This document shows, piece after piece, positions 50,081 to 57,946 of a DNA stretch of 64,000 nt. The stretch comes from Bradyrhizobium embrapense. GTDB lineage: Bacteria; Pseudomonadota; Alphaproteobacteria; Rhizobiales; Xanthobacteraceae. The notes beneath the pieces were generated by a model that did no database searches, was not told the DNA's origin, and saw only the letters and a list, made by a program, of their open reading frames with translations. Location of the stretch: the NCBI RefSeq assembly GCF_001189235.2, contig NZ_LFIP02000001.1, forward strand, positions 744,001 through 808,000, given 5' to 3'. The translations under genes and the position numbers were made by a program. Numbering within the stretch: the stretch's first letter is position 1; the number at the start of each line of letters is the position of its first letter.

Positions 50081-50950
50081 TTAGCTCCCCCGCCTGACCG
50101 GCTGCCGCAGCGCCGCGACGAGATGATCGGCAAGCAATGACGCCGCGCGCGACAGATTTTGCGCGCGATGCAGACGGATTTCGGCGCGCGGCAACCGCGG
50201 CATGCCCTCGCGTGCGGTCAGGCGCCGCAAGGTCGGCGGAAAGGTGCCGGACTTCACCACCGTCACGGCAAGCCCCTGGGCTGCGATCGCCTCGACCGCA
50301 GACAGGCTGTGGCTGACGAAGGCGAGCCGCCACGGCCGGCCGGCTTCGTCCAGCGCCTGCATCGCCCAGCTCCGGAACAGGCAGCCCTGCGGATAGAGCG
50401 CGACCGGCAGTGGATCGAGCGCTTCGACACGATGCGCGGCGCTCGCGGCCCACACCGCCTGCTCGGTGCGCAGCAACTCGCCCTCGCCGCGTCCTTCCGG
50501 GTGCATCGCGATCACGAGATCATAGGCTTCGCCGAGCCGGTCCGTCATCGACGATGTAAGCCCGGTCTCCATCTCGACATGGATCAGCGGATAGTTGGCG
50601 ATGAAGTCCTTGAGCAGTGGCGGGACGATCAATGTTCCGTAATCGTCCATCACGCCGAGGCGAACCCGCCCGTCGGTGCCATGCGCGCGCACCCGGCCGA
50701 CCGCCTCCGCGTTGAGGCTCAGGATGCGGCGGGCGTATCCGAGCAGCCCCTCGCCGGCCGCGCTCAGGTCGACACTGGACGTGCTGCGGTGAAACAGCTC
50801 GGCCTGCAGCCGCTCCTCCAGCCGCTTCACCTGCATGCTGATGGCCGACTGGGTCCGGTTCAGCGCCGAGGCCGCGCGGGTGAAGGAGCGATGGTCTGCC
50901 ACCGCGACGAACGCTTGCAGCAGATCAGGGTCGAGGACGGGCGCACTCAT
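50081..50950 (-). CDS. LysR-family transcriptional regulator
   Basis: A 289-residue LysR regulator. The N-terminal HTH is DLLQAFVAVADHRSFTRAAS to SAISMQVKRLEERL (about 9-46). The effector domain follows, with a DDYGTLIVPPLL region after the linker. It is divergent from an EamA exporter with a 92-bp promoter gap. The classical arrangement suggests it controls that exporter, but no ligand can be named. Confidence 0.9.
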   Translation of the reverse strand: MSAPVLDPDLLQAFVAVADHRSFTRAASALNRTQSAISMQVKRLEERLQAELFHRSTSSVDLSAAGEGLLGYARRILSLNAEAVGRVRAHGTDGRVRLGVMDDYGTLIVPPLLKDFIANYPLIHVEMETGLTSSMTDRLGEAYDLVIAMHPEGRGEGELLRTEQAVWAASAAHRVEALDPLPVALYPQGCLFRSWAMQALDEAGRPWRLAFVSHSLSAVEAIAAQGLAVTVVKSGTFPPTLRRLTAREGMPRLPRAEIRLHRAQNLSRAASLLADHLVAALRQPVRRGS

Positions 50951-51042
50951 AACGATCCGTGATTTTGTGGATCAAAACTATTCGATTTCATGATTATGTC
51001 CCTTTCCCTAGATTGCGCAAGCAAAACAAGGGGATCGAGGCG
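50951..51042. promoter_or_regulatory. LysR/EamA divergent promoter region
   Basis: It contains the inverted repeat GATCC-N10-GGATC (50954-50973), just upstream of the LysR start. It also contains an AT-rich stretch (TTCGATTTCATGATTATG). GATCC-N10-GGATC would fit a LysR-type site of the T-N11-A class. Confidence 0.45.
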
Positions 51043-51957
51043 ATGAGCGAAATCTGGGGGGTATTGGCGGCGGTGCTGTCGAGCGCGATCGGCGGAACCT
51101 CGATCGGGGCGACGCGGTTTCTGGTCAACGCCATCGATCCGCTGGCGATCGGCGCGTTCCGCTTCGGCATCGGCGTCCTGCTGCTGCTGCCGCTGGCCCT
51201 GCTGCAGCGCCGGAGCCGGCCGCCGCGGCGCGACTGGCCTGGCGTGGCCGGCCTCGGCCTGCTGTTCTTTGCGGCGTTTCCGATCCTGTTCAACGCCTCG
51301 CTGATCTTCACGACCGCCGCGCGCGGCGCGCTTGCGCTGTCGACGCTGCCGCTGCTGACGCTGCTGGTCGGCGCGGCGCTGGGCGCCGAGCCGCTCACCG
51401 CGCGCAAGACCACCGGCGTCCTGGTCACGATCCTGGGGGTCTCGATGGCGCTGCTCTCCGGCCTCGCTACGGCGCCGCCGGGCGCCTGGCGCGGGGATCT
51501 GTTGATGGTCGCGGCCGCGCTGTGCATGGCCCTCTACAGCATCTGGTCGAAACCCTATATCCGCCGCTCCGGCCCGATCCCCTTCACCACGCTCGCGATG
51601 GCCGCCGGGGCCGTGGTGCTCATTGTGGCCTCGCTGCTGCGCGGCAGCTTTGCGCCGGTTGCGGATTTCGGTGCGCCGCAATGGTTTGGCGCCACCTATC
51701 TCGGCGCCATCGGCGCCGCGCTCACCTTCTATCTCTGGGCCTTCGCGCTGGAGCGGACGACGCCGACCCGGGTCGCGATCTCGGTCACCGTCAATCCGAT
51801 CGCGGCATCGCTGGTCGGCGCGGTGCTGCTCGATGAGCCCTTGAGCTGGAATCTGATGGCCGGCATCGTCACGGTGTTCGCAGGGATCTGGATCGCGACG
51901 ACCCAGCCGCGCCGGGCGCACGCGCCCGGCAACATGGTCGCACCGGATACGCGCTGA
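51043..51957 (+). CDS. DMT-superfamily (EamA) exporter
   Basis: A 304-residue, about 10-TM protein with two EamA repeats (about 3-140 and 155-295). The first repeat begins WGVLAAVLSSAIGGTSIGAT and the second near LLMVAAALCMALYSIWSKPY. The start at 51043 has GAGG upstream; a 28-residue longer frame overlaps the promoter gap. EamA proteins typically export amino acids or metabolites. Control by the divergent LysR is likely; substrate unknown. Confidence 0.9.
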   Translation: MSEIWGVLAAVLSSAIGGTSIGATRFLVNAIDPLAIGAFRFGIGVLLLLPLALLQRRSRPPRRDWPGVAGLGLLFFAAFPILFNASLIFTTAARGALALSTLPLLTLLVGAALGAEPLTARKTTGVLVTILGVSMALLSGLATAPPGAWRGDLLMVAAALCMALYSIWSKPYIRRSGPIPFTTLAMAAGAVVLIVASLLRGSFAPVADFGAPQWFGATYLGAIGAALTFYLWAFALERTTPTRVAISVTVNPIAASLVGAVLLDEPLSWNLMAGIVTVFAGIWIATTQPRRAHAPGNMVAPDTR

Positions 51958-52040
51958 CCCGCGCCCACTCGCCAGCAAAGCCGTCAGCGAATCCGTGCTA
52001 GCCTGACCTCAGGTCCCAAGCGAACCCGAGGCGGCAGGCA

Positions 52041-52721
52041 TTGAATATTTCCCTCTATGACGTCTCCGTCTGGGTGCTGCCGCTCATCATCGCCATCACC
52101 TTCCACGAAGCCGCGCACGGCTTCATCGCGCACCGGCTCGGCGACGACACCGCCTGGAAGCTCGGCCGCGTCAGTTTCAACCCACTGAAGCATATCGATC
52201 CGTTCGGCACGCTGATCCTGCCCGCGATGCTGCTGTTCGCGCATTCGCCGTTCCTGTTCGGCTACGCCAAGCCGGTGCCGGTGAACTTCCGCAACCTCAA
52301 CCATCCCAAGCTCGACATGGTGTGGGTGGCGCTGGCCGGCCCGGTCACCAACATCATTCTGGCGACCGCAGCGGCGCTGGCATTCCACGCACTGCCATTG
52401 GTTCCGGCCGATGCGGCGCAATGGGCCGCGGATAATCTGAAAAACGCTTTCCTGATCAACATCGTGCTCGCGATCTTCAACATGATGCCGATTCCGCCGC
52501 TGGACGGCGGAAGGGTCGCGGTCGGGCTGTTGCCGCGGCCACTGGCAATCCCGCTCGCCCGGCTGGAGCCCTACGGCATGCTGATCCTGATCGGACTGTT
52601 GATCCTGCTGCCCGTGATTGGCAGGCAAATCGGCCGAAATCTCGATGTTATTTCAATGATACTGCGAACTCTGACCGGATATGTTGGGAATGCCCTTCTC
52701 CTCCTCACCGGAAACACATAG
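52041..52721 (+). CDS. Site-2-protease (M50) family membrane metalloprotease
   Basis: A 226-residue integral membrane zinc protease. The zinc motif HEAAH (residues 22-26) is inside TM1. The second signature NMMPIPPLDGGR (about 149-160) supplies the distal Asp. Four to six TM segments are visible. It starts at a TTG codon. The small size matches the short M50 group (like FtsH-unrelated YwhC-type), lacking PDZ or CBS domains. Targets are unknown; it could cleave membrane-anchored proteins after a first cut. Confidence 0.9.
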   Translation: MNISLYDVSVWVLPLIIAITFHEAAHGFIAHRLGDDTAWKLGRVSFNPLKHIDPFGTLILPAMLLFAHSPFLFGYAKPVPVNFRNLNHPKLDMVWVALAGPVTNIILATAAALAFHALPLVPADAAQWAADNLKNAFLINIVLAIFNMMPIPPLDGGRVAVGLLPRPLAIPLARLEPYGMLILIGLLILLPVIGRQIGRNLDVISMILRTLTGYVGNALLLLTGNT

Positions 52722-52735
52722 CTTTTGATCTGGCG

Positions 52736-52775
52736 CATGATCTGACCGGAAATCGATGCCACTTTCCGGGTCATG
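52736..52775. repeat. Short dispersed palindrome (CATGATCTGACCGGAAA type)
   Basis: CATGATCTGACCGGAAA (52736-52752) pairs imperfectly with TTTCCGGGTCATG (52763-52775). It lies 15 nt after the M50 stop. Its look is that of another small intergenic palindrome family; only one copy is seen in this window. Confidence 0.65.
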
Positions 52776-52801
52776 GGCAAGGACGGGAACGCTTCGAGGC
52801 C

Positions 52802-53230
52802 ATGGTGATCAAAGCTGCCGATATGCTGATTGCGCGACGCGCCGACACCCGCGCGCGGGCTGACTTTGCGACCTGGAAGATGATGGCCAAGTTGAACGGC
52901 GCCTCCGCCCTGCCGCCTGAAGCGCAGAATTTCCTCGCCATCTACAAGAAACTGCTGGAGCAGATGAGCGACGCCGAAGCCGGCGAGGCGACGATGCAGG
53001 AGATGTACCGCACCTACTATGCGGAGATGGGCGGCGCCGGCAAAGCACCCGAGGTTCCGGCGCGCACGCGCGAGCCCGCCGCCGACACCGGCAACGTCAC
53101 CGCGTTCCGCCGCCTGCCCGCCAAGAAGACCGCCGCCTCCGCTTCGAACGCCAGGCGTCCGATGCCGGTGGCGCTGATCTTCGCCTGCCTCGTCGTGGTC
53201 TACGTCGCGATTCGGTACTACTGGAAATAG
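52802..53230 (+). CDS. Small tail-anchored hypothetical protein
   Basis: A 142-residue protein of unknown family. The N-terminal half (1-80) is helical and charged. A linker rich in Ala, Pro and Lys (about 82-117) follows, and a single hydrophobic helix PVALIFACLVVVYVAIRYYW lies at the very C-terminus, ending in Lys. That layout predicts a C-tail-anchored membrane protein with the bulk in the cytoplasm. It is 80 nt from the M50 protease gene on the same strand and might be its partner or substrate, but this is guesswork. Confidence 0.6.
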   Translation: MVIKAADMLIARRADTRARADFATWKMMAKLNGASALPPEAQNFLAIYKKLLEQMSDAEAGEATMQEMYRTYYAEMGGAGKAPEVPARTREPAADTGNVTAFRRLPAKKTAASASNARRPMPVALIFACLVVVYVAIRYYWK

Positions 53231-53421
53231 CGCGGCCGGCGCTCCGAGCCACATCCGCTTTCATCACCGGCGCGTGCCGCGGCATCCCGTCGCGCGTCAC
53301 GGCCTGCGCAATCACCGCACCGTGGAATTTCGCGTGCGATCGCTCGTGGCTGTGCCCTAGGCGATGCGCCCGGTGCCGGGCATAATGAGAACTCAAGAAC
53401 AAAAATCAGACTGGAGGAAAG

Positions 53422-54642
53422 ATGAAGCGTTCCATTGCAGCTTTGGTGATGACCACGAGCCTCGTGTTGGCCGGCAGCACGTCGGCGCAGACGACGGACA
53501 AGGTCGCCAAGGTCGGCGCTCTCGGCGACCAGTCCGGTCTCTACCAGGACATCGGCGGACCCGGCTCGACCGTGGCAGCGCAGATGGCGATCGAGGATTC
53601 CGGGCTGCTGGCGAAGGGCTGGAAGATCGACCTGATCTCGGCCGATCACCAGAACAAGCCCGACGTCGCGGTCAACATCGGCAAGCAGTGGATCGATGTC
53701 GAGAAGGTCGACGTGTTCGTCGATCTCGCAGCTTCCAATGTCGGGCTTGCGATCGCGAACCTCGCCAAGGAGAAGAACGTCGTCAACCTGAACTCCGGCT
53801 CGGCCTCGTCCGACCTCACCGGCGCGCAATGCTCGCCAAACACGGTACACTGGGTCTACGACACCTACATGCTCGCCAACGGCACCGGCAAGGCGCTGGT
53901 CAAGTCCGGCGGCGACAGCTGGTTCTTCCTCACTGCAGACTACGCGTTCGGCCAGGCGCTCGAGCGCGATACGTCGGCGGTCGTCACCGCGAATGGCGGC
54001 AAGGTGCTCGGCAGCGTCAAGCATCCGCTGAACAACGCAGACTTCTCGTCCTTCCTGCTGCAGGCGCAAAGCTCGAAGGCCAAGATCGTCGGTCTTGCCA
54101 ATGCCGGCGGCGACACCACCAACGCGATCAAGCAGGCGGCCGAATTCGGTATCGTCTCGGGCGGCCAGCGGCTTGCGGGCATGCTGCTGTTCATTACCGA
54201 TATCAACGCGCTCGGCCTCAACGTCGCGCAGGGCCTGAACTTCACCGAGACATTCTACTGGGACATGAACGACCAGACCCGCGCCTTCACCAAGCGCTTC
54301 ATGGAGCGGTTCAAGAAGAACCCGCCGACCATGGTGCAGGCAGGCGTCTACTCGTCGCTGATCCACTATTTCAAGGCGCTGGAAGCGCTCGGCGGCAATC
54401 CGCATGACGGCCGCGCCGTCGTCGCCAAGATGAAGGAGTTGCCGACCGACGATCCCTTATTCGGCAAGGGCTCGATCCGCGTCGACGGCCGCAAGATCCA
54501 CCCCGCCTACCTGTTCGAGGTGAAGAAGCCGTCGGAGTCGAAGTATCCGTGGGACTATTACAAGCTGGTTGCGACCATCCCCGCGGATGAAGCCTTCCTG
54601 CCGCTCGAGAAGAGCGCCTGCCCGCTGGTGAAGAAGAGCTGA
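53422..54642 (+). CDS. ABC transporter substrate-binding protein, branched-chain amino acid type
   Basis: A 406-residue Leu/Ile/Val-binding-family protein. A signal peptide (MKRSIAALVMTTSLVLAGSTSAQ) is followed by the typical start TTDKVAKVGALGDQSGLYQD. Mid-domain residues resemble the LivJ/urea-binding group. A GGAGG site precedes the ATG (CTGGAGGAAAG). No permease or ATPase genes are nearby, so it either serves a transporter elsewhere or acts as a sensor. Substrate unknown: amino acid, amide or aromatic acid are all seen in the family. Confidence 0.9.
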   Translation: MKRSIAALVMTTSLVLAGSTSAQTTDKVAKVGALGDQSGLYQDIGGPGSTVAAQMAIEDSGLLAKGWKIDLISADHQNKPDVAVNIGKQWIDVEKVDVFVDLAASNVGLAIANLAKEKNVVNLNSGSASSDLTGAQCSPNTVHWVYDTYMLANGTGKALVKSGGDSWFFLTADYAFGQALERDTSAVVTANGGKVLGSVKHPLNNADFSSFLLQAQSSKAKIVGLANAGGDTTNAIKQAAEFGIVSGGQRLAGMLLFITDINALGLNVAQGLNFTETFYWDMNDQTRAFTKRFMERFKKNPPTMVQAGVYSSLIHYFKALEALGGNPHDGRAVVAKMKELPTDDPLFGKGSIRVDGRKIHPAYLFEVKKPSESKYPWDYYKLVATIPADEAFLPLEKSACPLVKKS

Positions 54643-54667
54643 TGGCGTCATTCGGAGCTCGCCAACG

Positions 54668-54688
54668 GGGCCGCGCAAAGCGCGGCCC
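54668..54688. terminator. Hairpin after the binding-protein gene
   Basis: GGGCCGCGC-AAA-GCGCGGCCC, a perfect 9-bp stem with a 3-nt loop, 25 nt beyond the stop. It lacks a clear T tract (GATGATTTCG follows), so intrinsic termination is possible but not certain. Confidence 0.5.
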
Positions 54689-54720
54689 GATGATTTCGAC
54701 GCCTGCGGCCAAACTCGCGG

Positions 54721-54880
54721 TGTCATCCCCGCGAAAGCGGGTGATCCAGTATTACAGAGACAGCAGTGCTGGAATCGAGAAGCCGCGGCGTACTGGATCG
54801 TCCGGTCCATGTGCGCAATTGCGCACAGGCCGGGCGATGACAGCGAGGATGGGGACGCAGCTTCATGTTCTCGCGACATG
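54721..54880. repeat. Dispersed repeat with CCCGCGAAAGCGGG hairpin
   Basis: Copy in opposite orientation to 18982-19126. It starts TGTCATCCCCGCGAAAGCGG and ends TTCTCGCGACATG. It is in the gap between the convergent binding-protein and TonB genes. Confidence 0.75.
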
Positions 54881-54925
54881 AAGCGTCCGCGTTCTGCCTT
54901 TCGAATTGCGTGCGTCGCGCGCTCG

Positions 54926-55723
54926 CTACTTCTTCGGCTTGTTGAAGGTGACGGGAAGCGTGAAGGAGAACTGGTCCTCGGTCAGTCCGGCCGGCGGCGC
55001 GGGCACCGGATCGGAACGGTGCACCATCGAGACCGCGGCGTCGTCGAACGCAGCATCTCCCGACGTTTCCATCACGGCGACCGACAGGACCTTGCCGAGA
55101 CGGTTGAGCACCAAAGCGAGCTTCACCTTGCCCTCCTTGGCCTTGACGTTCTCAGGGAATTTCTTGTGCAGGTCGAGATAGGCGCTGATCTTCTTGCCCC
55201 ATTTGGCCGTCAGCGCGAACTTGTCCTTGCCGATGCCCGGATTGGGCGCCTTGGTCGTATCCGACTGACGCGTCGCGTCGTCCAGCTTGGTCGGCGATTG
55301 GTCCTGGTGCTTCTCGGCGGCCTCGCTCGTCTCGGTCTGAACCTTGGCGACCTGAGCGTCCTCCTCCTTCGGCTTCTTGCTGTTGTCTTCCGTGACGATG
55401 CGATCGGCGTCCTCGGTCTCGGTCGGCTTGGCCTGCGGAAGGTCGGTCTCCTTGACCTCCGCCTTCTGCTGGGTCATTTCCGGCGAAGCTTCCTGTGCGC
55501 GGTCCTCCGGTCCAGGGGGTGCCGGGTTATCCTCGTCGGTTGCTGAGGCAAGCTCGACGGCGTACTCCGCGCCGGCGGCACCAAGCCCTTCATCGCCGTC
55601 GTCGCCGCGCAAATTTGTCAGCGCCAGCGCCGCGCCGCCGAGATGCAGTCCGACCGCCGTCACCGCGGCGATCACCCAGAGCCGCTTCGACGTCCGCAGA
55701 TCAAGATCGGGGTTGGTGGACAT
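54926..55723 (-). CDS. tonB: TonB-family energy transducer
   Basis: A 265-residue TonB-like protein. The N-terminal TM anchor is about residues 14-36 (RLWVIAAVTAVGLHLGG). A long acidic, Pro/Lys-rich periplasmic spacer (about 60-165) follows. The C-terminal TonB domain (about 180-265) contains LVLNRLGKVLSVAVMETSG. It is the last gene of the leftward iron unit after exbD, with a 12-nt gap. The spacer is more acidic (EE/ED-rich) than the Pro-Lys spacer of E. coli TonB. Confidence 0.9.
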   Translation of the reverse strand: MSTNPDLDLRTSKRLWVIAAVTAVGLHLGGAALALTNLRGDDGDEGLGAAGAEYAVELASATDEDNPAPPGPEDRAQEASPEMTQQKAEVKETDLPQAKPTETEDADRIVTEDNSKKPKEEDAQVAKVQTETSEAAEKHQDQSPTKLDDATRQSDTTKAPNPGIGKDKFALTAKWGKKISAYLDLHKKFPENVKAKEGKVKLALVLNRLGKVLSVAVMETSGDAAFDDAAVSMVHRSDPVPAPPAGLTEDQFSFTLPVTFNKPKK

Positions 55724-55735
55724 CGCGCTTCGCCG

Positions 55736-56200
55736 TCAGGGTTTGGCCGGTTCGACCTGCGCCGGTGCGGGCGCTCCGGGAACGCCCTCGAGCGTCACCA
55801 GCTTGACATGGGTATAGCCGCCGGCGCGCAACAGCTCCATTACGCCCATCAGCTCGCCATAGGGTACCATGCGATCGGCGCGCAGGAACACGTATTTGTC
55901 CCTGGTCATGTCAGGTACCGCATCGAGCGAATTGATCAGGTCGGCGCGCTTCACCGCGTTCTCGCCGATCGCCAGCGTGAGGTCCGGCTTGATGCTGAGA
56001 TAGGTCGGCTTGTCCGGCTTCTTCTGCGGCGTTGCGCTCGAGGTCGGCAGATCGATCGGCAGGTCGACGGTCGAGAGCGGCGCCGCCACCATGAAGATGA
56101 TCAGCAGCACCAGCATCACATCGATGAACGGCGTGACGTTGATCTCGTGGGATTCCGCGAAATCGTCGTCGCCGTCGTTCTCGGAGACCGAGACTGCCAT
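55736..56200 (-). CDS. exbD: ExbD biopolymer transport protein
   Basis: A 154-residue ExbD/TolR-family protein. A cytoplasmic N-terminus is followed by one TM helix (about 24-42) with the catalytic Asp motif FIDVMLVLLIIFMVAAP. The periplasmic domain completes it. It forms the proton channel with ExbB, energising TonB. The gene is 3 nt from exbB and 12 nt from tonB, so the three are one transcription unit. Confidence 0.94.
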   Translation of the reverse strand: MAVSVSENDGDDDFAESHEINVTPFIDVMLVLLIIFMVAAPLSTVDLPIDLPTSSATPQKKPDKPTYLSIKPDLTLAIGENAVKRADLINSLDAVPDMTRDKYVFLRADRMVPYGELMGVMELLRAGGYTHVKLVTLEGVPGAPAPAQVEPAKP

Positions 56201-56203
56201 CGC

Positions 56204-57235
56204 CTACTCCGCCGCTGCGGCCCGCGGATGCGCGGTGCGCGGAACCTCGCCGGGAATGCTGCCATGGGTGCGATCGAGATCGCGCGACAACAGCCGCCCC
56301 GCCGCGCCCGAAGCACGGTTGACGAGTTCGAGATAGACCTTCGTGACGCGCGAGAAGTGGTTGTAGATGATCACCGCCGGGATCGCCGCGACGAGGCCGA
56401 TCGCGGTTGCGAGCAGCGCTTCCGCGATGCCCGGCGCGACCACGGCGAGATTCGTGGTCTGCGACTTCGAAATACCGATGAAGCTGTTCATGATGCCCCA
56501 GACGGTGCCGAACAGGCCGACGAAGGGCGACGTCGCGCCGATGGTCGCGAGCAGCCCCATGCCGACGCGGATCTTGCGGGCTTCGGCGCGCACGATTTCG
56601 GCGAAGCTCGATGCCGCGCGCTCCTTGATGCCGGCATCGCTGGAGATGCCCGCCGACAGCCGTCCCTCGCGCATCGCAGCCGCAATGAACGACGACAGCA
56701 CGCTGCCCTTGGCGCCGAGTGCGAACTGCGCCTCCGCCAGCGAGCGCGATTCAGCGATCTTGGCGAGCGCGCCGCGCAGCTTGCTCTGCGCCACGGTCAA
56801 TTCGACCATCTTGGCGATGAACACCGTCCAGGTCACGAGCGATGCGAAGGCGAGACCGAGCATCACCGCCTTCACGATGATGTCCGCGTTCAGGAACATG
56901 TTCCACGGCGACAATTCGTGCAGGCCGGTCGAGGTCGACTTCAGCACCTTGGCATCACCGTTCGCGAGCACGGCCGGCGACGCATCGAGTGCCGTCGGTG
57001 CCGGAGCCGCCGCGGCAGGCGCCGCCGCGGCCTGGGCTTGCGGTGCCGCGGGCGCGGTCGGGGCACCCCGAGCGGCGGCCGGCGATTGAGCCACGGGTGC
57101 GGACTGGGCCCGGGTTACCGGCGCGGGCTGCGCGGCAGGCGCCGTTTGCTGCTGCGCCGAAGACGGCGCGGCCAGCATCAGCATCGCCAGCGAGGCGATC
57201 AGGGCGGATGCAGCGGGGAACTTGAATGTCATCAT
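56204..57235 (-). CDS. exbB: ExbB biopolymer transport protein with long N-terminal periplasmic extension
   Basis: A 343-residue ExbB. A signal peptide (about 1-27) is followed by an Ala/Pro/Gln-rich extension of about 75 residues (27-100), then three TM helices (first near 125-145). The conserved GLLATIGATSPFVGLFGTVWG is near 225-245. The extension is typical of alphaproteobacterial ExbB and is absent from E. coli ExbB. Two adjacent Met codons (MM) leave the start uncertain by one residue. It lies 3 nt after the hydroxylase gene. Confidence 0.93.
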   Translation of the reverse strand: MMTFKFPAASALIASLAMLMLAAPSSAQQQTAPAAQPAPVTRAQSAPVAQSPAAARGAPTAPAAPQAQAAAAPAAAAPAPTALDASPAVLANGDAKVLKSTSTGLHELSPWNMFLNADIIVKAVMLGLAFASLVTWTVFIAKMVELTVAQSKLRGALAKIAESRSLAEAQFALGAKGSVLSSFIAAAMREGRLSAGISSDAGIKERAASSFAEIVRAEARKIRVGMGLLATIGATSPFVGLFGTVWGIMNSFIGISKSQTTNLAVVAPGIAEALLATAIGLVAAIPAVIIYNHFSRVTKVYLELVNRASGAAGRLLSRDLDRTHGSIPGEVPRTAHPRAAAAE

Positions 57236-57238
57236 CAG

Positions 57239-57928
57239 TTACACTTCAGCCCAGTGACGGATCAGGTTGTGATAAATCCCGGTCAATTTGACCGTTTCAG
57301 GGTCATCGCGGCCCAGCCGCTCCACCAGAGCCTGGATCGCAGTATCGAGATCGAAGATCAGGCTGCGCGCGTGGGCATCGCGTACCATGCTCTGCAGCCA
57401 GAAAAAAGACGCTACCCGGGTCCCCCGCGTGACCGGCGTGACCAGATGCAGGCTGGACGCAGGATAAACCACGAGATCGCCTGCCGGCAGCTTGATTTCA
57501 TGGGATCCGTAGAGGTCCTCGATGACGAGCTCGCCGCCATCATAGTCTTCCGGCTCCGATAAAAACAGCGTGACCGAGAGGTCGGTGCGGATCCGCATGC
57601 CCGTCAGCCGGTCGCCCCGCACCGCATTGTCGACGTGCAGGCCAAAATGGTGCCCGTCGCTTGCGGCATAGCGGTTGAACAAGGGCGGAAAGATTTGAAG
57701 CGGGATCGCCGCCGAGATGAAGCGCGGGCTCGCCGACAGCGCCGACAGGATCCGGTTGCCGAGCAGCCTGGCGACCTCGCTGTCGGGCGGCAGCTGCTGG
57801 TTGCGCTTGACCATCGCGGACGCAGCCCCCGCGGTCGAGCGGCCGTCCTCCCAATCGCTGGCATCCATGATGCGGCGGAAGTCCGCCACATCAGCCTTGC
57901 TCAGTACGTTGGGAATACAGACCAGCAT
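57239..57928 (-). CDS. PKHD-type Fe(II)/2-oxoglutarate hydroxylase, PiuC/YbiX family
   Basis: A 229-residue Fe2+/2-oxoglutarate-dependent dioxygenase. The iron ligands are His98 and Asp100 (LHVDNA) and His161 (SSLHLV); Arg171 is the expected 2-oxoglutarate anchor (RGTRVAS). The length and spacing match YbiX/PiuC. A TTG at 57940 is an alternative start, but ATG 57928 fits the family N-terminus better. It is next to the TonB receptor, as in other piu loci, where its role is probably processing iron-siderophore or responding to iron. The substrate is unknown. Confidence 0.93.
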   Translation of the reverse strand: MLVCIPNVLSKADVADFRRIMDASDWEDGRSTAGAASAMVKRNQQLPPDSEVARLLGNRILSALSASPRFISAAIPLQIFPPLFNRYAASDGHHFGLHVDNAVRGDRLTGMRIRTDLSVTLFLSEPEDYDGGELVIEDLYGSHEIKLPAGDLVVYPASSLHLVTPVTRGTRVASFFWLQSMVRDAHARSLIFDLDTAIQALVERLGRDDPETVKLTGIYHNLIRHWAEV

Positions 57929-57946
57929 CTCGTGCCGCAAAGCCTC

